Assembly (NCBI GenBank): GCA_037157565.1
Contig: JAZHRO010000063.1
Location: forward strand, 8,228,001-8,292,000
Origin: Thalassia testudinum
Taxonomy: Eukaryota; Streptophyta; Magnoliopsida; Alismatales; Hydrocharitaceae
Length of the DNA stretch: 64,000 nucleotides
Direction of reading: 5' to 3'
Part shown: positions 44,181 to 54,751 of the stretch, one piece after another
Layout: each line of letters starts with the position of its first letter
How positions within the stretch are numbered: position 1 is the first letter of the stretch
The notes under the pieces: model-generated
Told to the model about the DNA's origin: nothing
Database searches by the model: none
The model's input: only the letters and a program-made list of their open reading frames with translations
Made by a program: the position numbers and the translations under genes

Positions 44181-44500
44181 CTCTATGGGATCCAGATTGA
44201 GATTATTCATGATTAACCTACTTATACTAGTCAATCTGATGTCTAGCTAGGGGAGTAGCATCAAACGAACACAGCTGGGGGGTACACTACGAACCAGAGG
44301 CGCAAGCCAAAGAACCTTCTCTCCAGTCCCTCCTTCTAACTGGTTGGAATGCTTGGACATAAGTCAAGTAAATCATCCATAATCTTAGGATGGATTCTGA
44401 GAGTCTGTAGACCTTTAGGCTACCCAACCTAAGGACAGACTTGTATTCTTGTGCTGTAGGGTTCCCTCTCTTCCTCGTCCTTCCGACTTCCTTCTAGTGC
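44181..44500 (+). other. Leader of element D, last segment, shared with F
   Basis: The stretch 44231-44345 (TCAATCTGATGTCTAGCTA, GGGGGGTACACTA, GGCGCAAGCC, CCAGTCCCTCCTTCTAACTG) is strongly matched in F at 56701-56815 on the minus strand. It is a candidate packaging or translation-control region of the family. Confidence 0.75.
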
Positions 44501-46612
44501 ATGCTTGGAAGGAGGTCGTTGAACCCTAGATTGGAAGACCATTCCCGGAGGCGGAGGTTGAGCTTTAGCCAAGCAGATCCTATGGCTGATCAACAACCAC
44601 CTCCACCATCGCCGAACTAGCAGGAGCTGATTCAGAGGCAGTTGGAAGAAATGCAGCAGATGCAGCAATGGTTCCAATGTATGAATAGATAGGGTGCTCG
44701 GCCCTTGAAGGATATTTATGATCCTTCAAACTATGGGAACGTCCTGGCGTCATGATTCCCGCCGGAGACACAGAAATCAAGTCCCAAGTCTTAATCTTGA
44801 TTAAGCATTTTCATGGGCTTGGCTCGGAGGATCCATTCCAGCACTTGGAGGATCAGACTACTTTGGTTCAGACCACCAAACCAAGGAATGTGAACGAAGA
44901 CCAAATGATCATGAGGCTCTTCCCCCACTCTCTCAGGGATAAAGCCGCACATTGGTATCGGACCATAGGAAGGCCGAAAGAAACTTGGGCTGCTCTTAAG
45001 TCGGCTTTCTTGAAGAAATTCTTCCCTATCGGAAGGACTAATGCCTTGTGATGGGCGATTACCACTTTCGCCCAGCGGCCGAGGGAACCATTTCATGGTG
45101 CCTGGGAGCGATTCCAGGAACTTTTGAGGAAATGTCCACACCATGAGGTGCTGAAATGGCAACTCATGTAGATTTTCTATCACGGGTTAGTGGAGAAACT
45201 CTGTAATCACATGGACGCTTCCTGCGGATGCAATTTCCTCAACAAGAATGCAGATAGCGCATACGACCTATTTAAAGAAATAAGCGAGAACTCAATTAAT
45301 CATGCCTCCATGGATGCATTCAACCGGTCCCAACAACCCAGTTCGAGTGTTAATGAGATCCAGGATTCTCATTCATTTGACATGGAATTGATTTGTAATA
45401 AACTGGATAAAATGGACTTGGTTGCTAAGAGAATGGAAGAATGGATGTCTGGGAATTCAGGAAACACTTCTATACCTACTCAATCCCAGAATTCAAGATT
45501 CCATTCCTCACGAGCTCCCACGAGGCGGGAGTTTATGAACCAACTTGAATTGGCTCAACTTGTGAGCCAGGATTTCTCGGAACCTTATGGGTTCCAAACT
45601 GGGGCCTTTGATCCCAGTTTTTTTGATCCTTCCTTCTCTCCATCCTCGGCCTATGAGGATGTGTATGCAATGCAGGAGAATGTTAGGTCCAACCCATATT
45701 CCGACACTTATAACTCGGGTTGGAGGAACCACCCTAACTTCTCCTGGAAAAGTCAGGGGCAATAGACCCAAACTCGACCCAGCAACTATGCATCTCAAAG
45801 ACCTATGGGTCAAGGTCAAGTATGCACCCAGTTGCCCCCGAGACCAGTTACTCAGTCATCTTGGAATGCCCAACAATCTGTAGGGTAGGCTGAGTTAAAC
45901 CGGCAGATGGTAGAAATGCTAAGGTCCATGCTTCAGCTTATGCAGCAAATGAAGACACCATTGGATAACTTGCAATCCGAGTTAATTGCTAACACCCAAC
46001 AACCCAGATCTCTACCATCTCAACCTATACCCAACCCACGTAATGTGCAAAATTAGGGCAATAGAGCCCAAGGGTACGGGAATCAAAGGGACCCACATGC
46101 ACATTCTCAGGTGGTTGAGTAGGGTCCCTCATCTTATTCTTGTTACATGACCAACCAAGGCCCTCCAATCTTCACTAACCCACCTCAAGACCCAACCCTT
46201 ATGCCTCTGCAAACTCTATCACCTTGAGAAGTGGGAAGTAGATCCAGAACCCTGAATTACCTTCTAGAAGTCAAAACCCTAGGGAGCTTGAGTGAGAGAG
46301 AAGGAGGAGGTTGAAGAAGACAATAAGGTTCAGGGGTCGGAAATTGAAAATACCACCCATATCCCGTTCCTTGAGGCCTTATTGAAAACTAGGAAGAAGA
46401 AAACCATAGACAGCAATGAGGAGCTCCTGAATTTATTCAAGAGCGTAGAGATAAATATTCCGCTCCTCGACGCTATTAAGCATATCCTGGCTTATGCTAA
46501 ATTCTTAAAAGAACTGTGTACCGAAATGCGTAAGCCGAGAGAACCCACTCCAAGGAAGGTGATTCTCTCTGAGCAGGCAAGTTCTTCTATCCTGCATCAC
46601 CTTCCTCAATAG
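44501..46612 (+). pseudogene. gag and pre-protease linker of element D, broken
   Basis: Starts at ATG 44501 (MLGRRSLNPR). Early stops and a frame change precede the capsid-type core at 44752-45180 (GLGSEDPFQHLED, AAHWYRT, FFPIGRTNAL, WERFQELLRKCPHH). The C-terminal signature TYNSGWRNHPNFSW is near 45706-45747. The next open stretch, 46292-46612, has INIPLLDAIKHILAYAKFLK, a conserved linker before protease. At least five stops lie in frame. The role is particle formation, as for C. Confidence 0.85.
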
Positions 46613-47262
46613 AAGAAAGATCCAGGAGCCCCCTTGATCTCATGCATTATTGGGGAATACACTTTTGATAGGGCATTGTTGGGCCTAGGTGCATCCATCA
46701 ACCTAATCCCGACTTCTCTTTATGAGAGGTTTGGGTTAGGTGAACTTAGGCCAACTCAGTAACGCTACAATTAGCAGACCGTTCGGTCACCAAACCTAGA
46801 GGCGTTATTATGGATGTAATTGTCAAAGTCGAGGATTTCTATTTTCCCGTAGATTTCCTTGTTCTTGACATGGATGTACCTAATGATTTGAGGAACATAC
46901 CCATCTTTCTGGGGCGTCCGTTCCTAGCTACCACCAAGGCCAACATAAACTGTGAAAGCAGTAGTGTGGAGATCGCCTTTAGGGATAAGAAGTTAACTCT
47001 GGATATTTTTAAGGCGATTAGAGGATTTGAGGATTGTGGATTCATTGAGGAGATCGAGGATCGGGATCTTGAGACTTGTATGACAATCAATGCACTCGAG
47101 GACTCCACTAGCTTTAGCGAACCCAACCCGCAACCCTTCATGGTAGACTTTCCACATCCTGAAGAGGCTATTGATTTTGTTCATTCCCAGCCTCTTCCAC
47201 TGGATTGTCCTGATGAATCTTCATCAGCATCCTCCCTACCTTCTATTCTAAACCCACCCTAG
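46613..47262 (+). pseudogene. Protease region of element D, active site altered
   Basis: KDPGAPLISC leads to the active-site loop, which reads GLGASINLIP where DLGAS is expected. The catalytic Asp codon has become Gly (around 46680), so the enzyme would be inactive. A one-base frame change near 46757 and a stop precede the second half (46810-47262), which keeps VIVKVEDFYFPVDFLVLDMD and LGRPFL. Confidence 0.85.
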
Positions 47263-48283
47263 CTGGAATTAAAACCATTGCCCAAAAATTTGAAATATGA
47301 GTTCTTAGGACTTGAAAACACACTCCCTGTGATTATTAGTGCTGATTGACTAAAGAGAAAGAATCAAGGTTAGTTAAGGTCCTTAAGAACAACAAGGAGG
47401 CAATTGGTTGGATCATCCACGACCTTAGGGGGATCGAGCCATCTTATTGTAATCATTGTATTTTCATGGAAGATGGATCTCACCCTTCTCGTGAAATGCA
47501 AAGGAAACTAAACCAAAATATGTGAGAAGTGGTCAAGAAGGAGATAATCAAGTGGCTTGATGCTAGGATTATTTACCCAATCTCGGATAGTCTATGGGTT
47601 AGCCCCATTCAGATTATACCCAAGAAGGAGGGAATAACCGTTATGACTAACGAGAAAGGTGAAACCTTCACCACTCATTCAGCTTCTGCTTGGAGAGTTT
47701 ATATTAATTATAGGAAGCTGAACATAGCCACTAAAAGGGATCACTTTCCCTTGTCATTCATCGATCAAATCCTTGAAAGGTTAGCTGGGCAAAAATACTT
47801 TTGTTTCTTGGATGGTTATTCGGGATATAACCAAGTCCCTATCCATCCTGAGGACTAGGAAAAGACAACCTTCACATGTCCCTACGGAACCTTTGCATTT
47901 CGTAGAATGCCTTTCGAGCTTTGCAATGCACCTGCAACTTTTCAAAGGTGCATGCTGGCTATCTTTTCTGACATGGTGGGAGATTGTCTTGAGGTGTTCA
48001 TGGATGATTTCTCCATTTTCGGAGATTCTTTTGTGTCTTACCTAGATAACTTTGAATTGATCCTCCAGAGATGCATCAAAACACGGCTGGTCCTTAGCTA
48101 AGAAAAGAGCCACTTTATGACTCAGGAAGGCATTGTCCTGGGTCATGTGGTCTCTAGTTGAGGTATTGAGGTTGATAAAGCGAAGGTGGATGCTATTGCT
48201 AGACTTCCTCCACCCACATCCATAAAATAGATCCGCTCTTTCCTTGGGCATGTGGGTTTTTACAAAAGATTCTTAAGGTCTTC
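47263..48283 (+). pseudogene. Reverse transcriptase of element D, broken
   Basis: Starts near 47480; TGA 47522-47524 follows QRKLNQNM. Motifs are KKEIIKWLDARIIYPISDS, FCFLDGYSGYNQVPIHPED, FRRMPFELCNAPATFQRC and catalytic VFMDDF. Stops include TAG 47856-47858 (Gln expected), TAA 48099-48101 (Trp expected), a TGA near 48160 (Arg expected) and a TAG near 48227. The frame changes near 48280. Confidence 0.87.
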
Positions 48284-48866
48284 TTGAAGGTTTCTCGGTC
48301 CATGAGTAACCTTTTGGCCAAAGACACGTCGTTCACGTTTGATAAATCACGTTGTAAGGCATTTGATTTATTAAAAACGGCAGTCACCTATGCCCCGATG
48401 TTGCAACCACCGGTTTGGACAGCTCCAATTGAGAATATGGCTGACGCATCTGATTATCCCGTCAGGGCTATCTTGGGTCAGAAGATTGAGAAAAAGCCAT
48501 ATGTGATTTACTACGCTAGCAAGACTATGGATGAAACCCATTGGAACTACACCGTTACTGAGAAAGAATTGCTAGTTGTAGTTTTCGCTTTAGAAAATTC
48601 AGGGCTTATCTTTTAGGTTCTCGTGTCATCATCTATACTGATCACTCGGCCTTGAAACATCTCTTGGCCAAAAAGGATGCGAAACCTTGGCTTATTCACT
48701 GGATTCTGCTACTTCAAGAATTTGATCTTGAAATCAGGGATAAAGCCGGGGAACAAAATGTAGTGGTAGATCACCTCTTGAGAATCCTGATTGATTCTCC
48801 TCATCCAAATGTCTCGATTTCTAATACTTTTCCAGATGAGACTATCCTTACAGTCTCAGGTATCTG
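48284..48866 (+). pseudogene. RNase H of element D, broken
   Basis: Open 48284-48616 with MADASDYPVRAILGQK, then [16 protein letters not shown] frame change follows, then [22 protein letters not shown] and VVVDHLLRI at 48652-48867. The first Asp motif is retained. Role as in C. Confidence 0.85.
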
Positions 48867-50169
48867 AACCCCCTGGTTTGCAGATATTATCAATTATTTG
48901 GCCGTTGGTCAAATCCCCCAGGATTAGACCAAACAACAATGGGATAGACTTGTGTTTGAGGCCAAATAATATTTTTGGGACGATCCCAAGCTGTATCACA
49001 TCGGCGCATCATCGCAGATAAGATTATTCGTCGATGCATCCCGGAAATCGAGTTCCACAGCATACTTGAGTTCTGCCACACATCTGCGTGTGGTGGATAC
49101 TTTTCCGAGAAAAAGATGGCAGCAAAAATCTTGCAATCTGGATTCTATTGGTCGTCATTATTTAAGGATGCCTAGGAATTCTCAAAGTAATGAACCTGAT
49201 GCCAGACACTCAGGAACATGGCTAAGAGAGATATGATGCCCCTGAACCCAATTCTTTTTGTCGAAATTTTTGACATTTGGGGCATCGACTTTATGGGACC
49301 CTTCCCTCCTTCATTTGAACACCAGTATATTCTGGTCACTGTTGATTATGTGTCCAAATGGATTGAGGCAATTCCCACCTGAACCAAAGACCACAAGGTG
49401 GTCATCGATTTTGCGAAGAAAAATATCTTCAATCAGTTCGGGGTTCCTTGGGCAATTATTAGTGATGATAGCACACATTTCACTCATGCCCAGTTTCAGA
49501 ATTTACTGGGGAAATACGGGGTGAATCATCGGATTTCCACACCTTACCACCCTCAGACGAATGGATAGGCTGAGATCTCCAATAGGGAGATCAAAAAACA
49601 TTTTGAAGAAAATCGTTAGCCCTGATAGGAAGGATTGGACCCAAAAGCTAGATGATGCTCTTTGGGCCTACCGTACGGCATACAAAATGCCTATCGATAT
49701 GTCTCTATTTCATCTGGTGATTGGTAAGGCGTGTCACTTACCCATAGAACTTGAACACCGAGCATTTTGGGACAACAGGAAATGTAATTTTGACCTTGAG
49801 TTGGTCAGGAAAATCAGGAAACTCCAACTATCTAAGTTGGAGGAGCTTCAAAATGATGCTTATGAAAAGGCCAGAAGCTATAAGGCAAGGACCAAAGCTC
49901 TCCATGACCAGATGATTTCACGTAAGAGCTTTGAACCAAAGCAGAAGGTCTGGCTTTTTGATTCTCGATTGAAGCTTTTCCTTGGAAAACTCAGGTCTAA
50001 GTGGGCCGACCCATTTGTTATTGAGCGGATTTTCCCTAACAGGGCCGTCGAAATCTCTGATCCAAAGATGGGTAATATCTTCAAGGTCAACGGACAGCAT
50101 CTCAAACCCTTTGTTGACCATGTGCTCCCCGAACCCATCTTGGACAAGGTTGCTCTTACCCTGCCTTAA
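48867..50169 (+). pseudogene. Integrase of element D, broken
   Basis: The zinc region is near 49060-49200 (FCHTSACGGYFSEKK; a later Cys region is damaged). Core: [12 protein letters not shown] (first Asp), a SDDSTHF-like second Asp, and AEISNREIKK (Glu), with stops at IPT-stop-TKDHK, TNG-stop-AEIS and several others. The last 609 bp (49561-50169) are open, with GKACHLPIELEHRAFW and KVWLFDSRLKLFLGKLRSKW, ending LDKVALTLP. No chromodomain. Confidence 0.87.
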
Positions 50170-50480
50170 CCACCAAGGGTCAATCATCGCCCAGCTGAAG
50201 GCACTAAACTCAGCACATGTAAAGATTGTTCCAAGTTGACCAGAGTCTCACGGAAACTAGGTGCAATTCTTCCACTTCTACTTTCCTGCATGCTTTCATT
50301 TTTAACAATGAGGACGTTGCAATAGATAAGCATGGGGGGGAGGATATATCTTATAATCTTTTTGTCAGTTGTAACAGTAATTTCTTGTTATTTGATTCTA
50401 TTAAAAAAATTTAGAATTAGGAGATGAGAACTTAGGCATTAGGAGTTGCAAACTTTAGGAATTGATACTTTGAGACCTGA
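50170..50480 (+). other. Post-pol region of D with conserved motif and G-tract
   Basis: Contains the post-pol motif (50194-50217) and the internal hairpin CAATG / CGTTG with loop AGGA, then AAGCATGGGGGGG ending near 50341. LTR fragment H interrupts about 140 bp later, so the terminal hairpin, polypurine tract and 3' LTR of D are not visible. Confidence 0.7.
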
Positions 50481-51117
50481 TGTTCTACGCACTAAGTCGA
50501 TGTTTAAGATTGTCGTGCTGTAGTATAGCCAAAATATCACTTAAACAAATAAATTTTATTACTCGAAAAAGGTTCCGAGGTCGAACACAGGGAGCAATAT
50601 GGAATTTAGATCTCAAGAATTGCAATTTAAGCACAATATAAGAAATTTGTAATAAAACTCTAAACAATAATGATATAGAAGTGAAAATAGATGTCAATTG
50701 TGCAAAAAGAATGGGATAAAATGGTGATTTGCATCACCAATTGCCCCTCATAGTAACAGTAAATTTCTTAGTAGTATCAATCAAATAAAGCCTAGCAATA
50801 TCAGACGGTTGAACGTTTAATCAGATGGCTTAACTCTCTAGAACTATAGGGTATAGCCTTCTTTTTCTCTTCTCAGCCTCTTCTTCTTCTCTTCTCTTTT
50901 TTCTCTTCTGCGGCTATTCTTCTCTCCTTTTTTTCTTCCTCTTCTACTGTAGGTCCTCTCCTTCTTCTTCTTTTGTTCAACCTCTTCACACAGGGAGGGG
51001 GACTTCTCAAATTGGCTAAGTGTCAGCCAATTTTCCATTGCAGCAAAACCCCCTACCCCTGCGCAAGCTCTTTTTCTCTCTCTAGGTCACACTCTCCCAG
51101 AGCCTTCTGATAAGACA
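50481..51117 (-). repeat. Fragment H: U5-side part of an LTR
   Basis: Minus-strand LTR end of the C/L type: TGTTCTACGC at the left, then GTAGTATAG, the inverted GTGTTCGACCTCGG motif, purine/pyrimidine-rich tracts and the CTCTGGGAGAG phrase. It stops where LTR G begins. The edge could instead be 50501. Its other part must lie beyond G, outside the window. Confidence 0.65.
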
Positions 51118-52493
51118 GTTTTCTCTTTCGAATAATGTGAATAAGATGATTTGTTGTTTTAGTAGAAAAGTGGTGTAAAACTACTTAACAAAATATTTAC
51201 AATAAAAATTAACCACTCACAGAAGAGCGGGTCGTGTCCACAAGGAGACAATGATGTAATAAATTCATGAATATTTTTCTCGTATTCGTTCAATTAAGTG
51301 GGAAATCCATAGTCAAATCTGACATGAAATGCGACGAAAAGAAGACACACAATAACTCGAAAATGTAAGGTTATATGTGCAATTTTTCCTCACTGAAATA
51401 TTCAATAAATATGTGATGGATCTCTGTAATTTCCAGTTGACATGCATTAGAGATAATTTATGCACATCTTAACACAAAACCAATGTCAAAAGATGTGAAT
51501 AACAAAAGCCAAGTAATTATGAGAAAAGATGAGCATGAAGTTGCAATTTCACTCAATATTTCAAATATTAAACTAAAAATGAAAGTCTCGCAATGGCATT
51601 CAAATGTAAATATTAATGAAAGTAAAAACAGAGGATTATACCTCTCTCCTCCTCGCACATGGGAGAGAGGCTCATTCGAGGAGCTACTCCTACAAGAGGT
51701 CGGCTGAAGCAAGGCCTTTACAGTAATGGTGGCGGCACGTCATGAGATGGCTTGGTGTTGAATGATTTACGAAGCTACGCTAACGTGTTTGGTTTTGGAA
51801 AACCCATCGTTGTAGTTCGAAAGCGAAGGATTCGTGTTCAACAAATAAAATTTATACTGAAATTAAAATTCCGGGTCGAACACAGGGAGGCGAACGTTTG
51901 ATTTAAAAACTTCGTGTTTCTTTTTATTTTGTCACGAAGAAATTCAATTTAAACTATCTAAGTATCTACAACAAATAAAAGAGAGAGAGGGAGTAAGAGA
52001 GAGAAAGAATACTATACATGGAAATCAAAATGAGATGTAGAATAGACAAGGAATTTATCATAAAAGAGATCGTTCGTTACAACTAGAAAACATAAAACAA
52101 TTACTCTAGAAAGCATTAAAAGAATGGAGGGAGAAATGTCCTCCTCGACGATCGCTCGGAGGACGAATAGACTACTCTAGAAAGCAGTAAATCTATACTA
52201 GAAAGCAGTAAAAAGAATAGGGAGAGAGAATCCTCCTCGACGGTCGCTTGGAGGACGAGCCGGACGGGACGACGCCTGGACGAAGGAGAACGAAGCAGGA
52301 CGAAGGAGGACGAAGCAGAAGAACGGGAACGAAGCAGCATGCCGTCGTCGTCGCGGGATCCACTTCCGAAAGGGGACGAAAATTTGGACTTTATCTTGCG
52401 AGAAGCATCCCGGGTGTGGGACAAGCTTCTCTTGAGCTTTGGAGAGGTAGAGAGGAGAAGGAAGGGATGCAAATTTCGTATGGAGGGGGTCTC

Positions 52494-52501
52494 CTTTTAT
52501 A
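52494..52501 (-). promoter_or_regulatory. TATA box, 3' LTR of F
   Basis: CTTTTATA on plus, TATAAAAG on the element strand; the same in the 5' LTR at 58475-58482. Confidence 0.6.
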
Positions 52502-52863
52502 GTTGCAAGGAGTGGGGGCAAAATGGACATTACATCTTCAAAATAATAAATAAGGGGTCTTTAGTGACGGATAAAACCGTCGCTAAAGCCCTCAACGTGG
52601 GCGTAGCCGCCGCGCCCACGCGCGCCCGCTCAGCTGCCTGCGCATAACGCCTACGCATGTCGCTTGATTTTCAGCTGTCCGATCGCGAGATCAGACGCTT
52701 AGATCGCGTCCGCGCCCGCTGCGTAGCGCGGCCGCCCGCGTGCGATCGCGCGTTACGCCCGGCGTGCAATCGCGCGTCATCCTGATTGAGCGCGCGCAGC
52801 CGTTGGATCTTCATCTGACGCTCGTGCGCGCCCGCTCGCCCGCGGCTTCCACCCCCTCACCGC

Positions 52864-52915
52864 GGCTCGAACCCGTGACCTCCGCTTCGCCCGCAGCTGC
52901 GTCGCCGCTACACTA
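52864..52915 (-). promoter_or_regulatory. Pol III A/B-box pair in 3' LTR of F
   Basis: On the minus strand TAGTGTAGCGGC (A box, 52904-52915) and GGTTCGAGCC (B box, 52864-52873) are spaced as in a tRNA gene. The 5' LTR has TAGCGCAGCGGC and the same B box at 58846-58897. Confidence 0.5.
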
Positions 52916-53518
52916 CGCGGGCGAAATGGTCGCGCGGACACTTTTAAGCGCGAGCGACCGCAGCCGTTGGATCGAGATCCAACGGCGGAGAGGAGATGGT
53001 GCGCGGTCTTCACAAGACGCATGCGGCCGATTGGGCGGCTGAGATGGCGCCATGTGGCGCCATCTTGGCCGTCCATCTTCTGGAAGTTGTAGATGGTGCC
53101 ACGGATGTCGGATTGACTCGATTTTTGTGTCGTTGGGCTGCGATCGTCGATCCGAATTCATCCGTGTGGTCGGATTTGCCATCTGAAGTGCGGATTTACA
53201 CCATCCTGGCCCTTGATCTTCTAGGGTTCCCCGGTCTCTATCTGATGCTACGGATGCCTGATTAGGGCGATCTTGGAGTCGTTGAACTCCAATCGTCGCC
53301 CTGATCATATCCATACGGTTGGATCTTTGATCCGAGGCCCCGATAAAATATTTGCCCTGTCCAAGCACATAAAAGGAGACAATTAACCTCCATTTTATGC
53401 AAACTACTCTAAATGCAAAATGATGCATGTAATGTAATATTTATATCATGAAATGCAATCCTATGCTTAAGAACATGCATAAATAGACATTTTAAGTAGT
53501 GTAAATGTGTTTACATCA

Positions 53519-53555
53519 TACCCCCATGCCTATCTTTTGCTAGTCCCTAGCAAAA
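53519..53555 (-). promoter_or_regulatory. Terminal hairpin and polypurine tract of F
   Basis: TTTTGCTAG (53535-53543) and CTAGCAAAA (53547-53555) around TCC (GGA on the element strand), next to the complement of AGGCATGGGGGTA that directly abuts the LTR. Confidence 0.87.
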
Positions 53556-54751
53556 ACTATATGCTATTTATAAAAGAATTAGGTTAGATTATTTGGACCT
53601 GAGTCACTTTCAATCATTAAGAAATTGTCTACTTAAGAACTGAAATTTCAAAGACACAACAGTGCCCGGGTATCAGCCAAAATGCAGACCGCCTCAAGCC
53701 TCGCCTTATTCAAAGAAAAATTTCTTTTTCTATTTTTACTCTCTTTTTTTTTTGGATTTTCAAATTTTAGGGTTTAAGAGTGGCTTTCTACGGCCATTCA
53801 ACTCACCCAAGATTTGATGAGAACCCTAAGTTTTAAGCATCTTATTGTGATTGTGATAGACTCGTTGACCGGCAATTAGAACAGACTTCGGATTTCTACG
53901 CCTCTAGGTGACCTCAAAAAGAATTCTGCCTAAAGGTGTATCTTTACAACCGGTAGCTTTCTCCCTACTTTTATTATTACTTTTTTAACGGGGTCAACAC
54001 AAGGGTGAATCCAGTGTATATCTCCCCGGTTTATTCTACTTCTCCGCTTCTTCCTAAGTGTTTTGGGAATTTTTAGTGCATTTTCTGAGCTGGGTTCTGG
54101 ACAACTGGTCGATGAGCTGTTACCATCGACAACTTGCCAGCCATACTCGTGCGGCGAAGTGTGGCTTATTTCTTTTTGTTCTTTTCTCCTTTTTGATTTT
54201 TTTTTTTTTTTAAGTAGGTGGCTTCCCTGGTCTAAGATTTACCTAAAGGCAGCAAAAAGAGAAAGGTCAGTGACTGGGCTCTGGACAACCTACCTATGGG
54301 CTGTTACCCACGATAACTTGCCAGCCATATCACCCTAGAAGGTTCATTAGCTACCCAATTTCCATTAAAATCGCCAAATAACGAGTCAGTGCAAAGAAAG
54401 TATGTAGATGCTTAAGACTCAAAATTCCCTCACATCAGAGGGTGGGTTGATAAGTCGTGTACTTATCACCCAAACTTATTTACTCCAATTAAAATAAAAT
54501 TCAAGGTGGCGAGAACTCGAAAAACAAATCCACATTTTAGTGGATATACGGGCTGATTAAGTCCAAAGACCTGAAGGGTCTTTGTGTTCAGAACATAATA
54601 TAGTATTTCTTAAGATCGAAAATTTTCTTAAACCCAAATTCTCTTTCCTAATTTTGATTTTTTTTTTTATAAAATAAAACAAATCTACGGAGCTGACGAA
54701 TGAATTCAAAGATAAATATCCACCCCCCCATGCCTATCTAATGCAATGTCC
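53556..54751 (-). other. 3' noncoding module of F with a twofold stem-loop
   Basis: No coding frame. Two related units of about 55 bp lie at about 54093-54147 and 54276-54330, each with TCTGGACAAC, a stem around a GCTGTTAC-containing loop, and ACTTGCCAGCCATA. Unit 1 has GTCGATG / CATCGAC arms; unit 2 pairs TGGG / CCCA instead. The internal G-tract is at 54722-54729 on the C-rich strand. Confidence 0.7.

Larger units (their letters stand above)
17341..50480 (+). mobile_element. Element D: decayed autonomous Athila-like element, 3' end lost
   Basis: Partial 5' LTR, PBS, leader, gag, protease, RT, RNase H and integrase all lie on the plus strand in canonical Ty3/gypsy order. The leader is interrupted by element C (19006-41788) and solo LTR J (42443-44180). 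An LTR fragment (H) interrupts after the internal G-tract. D's 3' LTR is not in the window. It is the oldest shell of the central nest, and its frames carry many stops and shifts. Confidence 0.85.
51756..53518 (-). repeat. 3' LTR of element F
   Basis: 1763 bp. Element-strand start TGA plus TGTAAA / TTTACA arms (53500-53515). It contains palindromes at 53043-53064 and 52964-52985, Pol III-type boxes at 52864-52915 and a TATA box at 52494-52501. Its U5 resembles that of D. Confidence 0.95.

Noticed and set aside
52850..52925. A tRNA gene in LTR F
   Set aside because: The A and B boxes are good, but no acceptor stem or anticodon arm forms; kept only as a promoter-like site.
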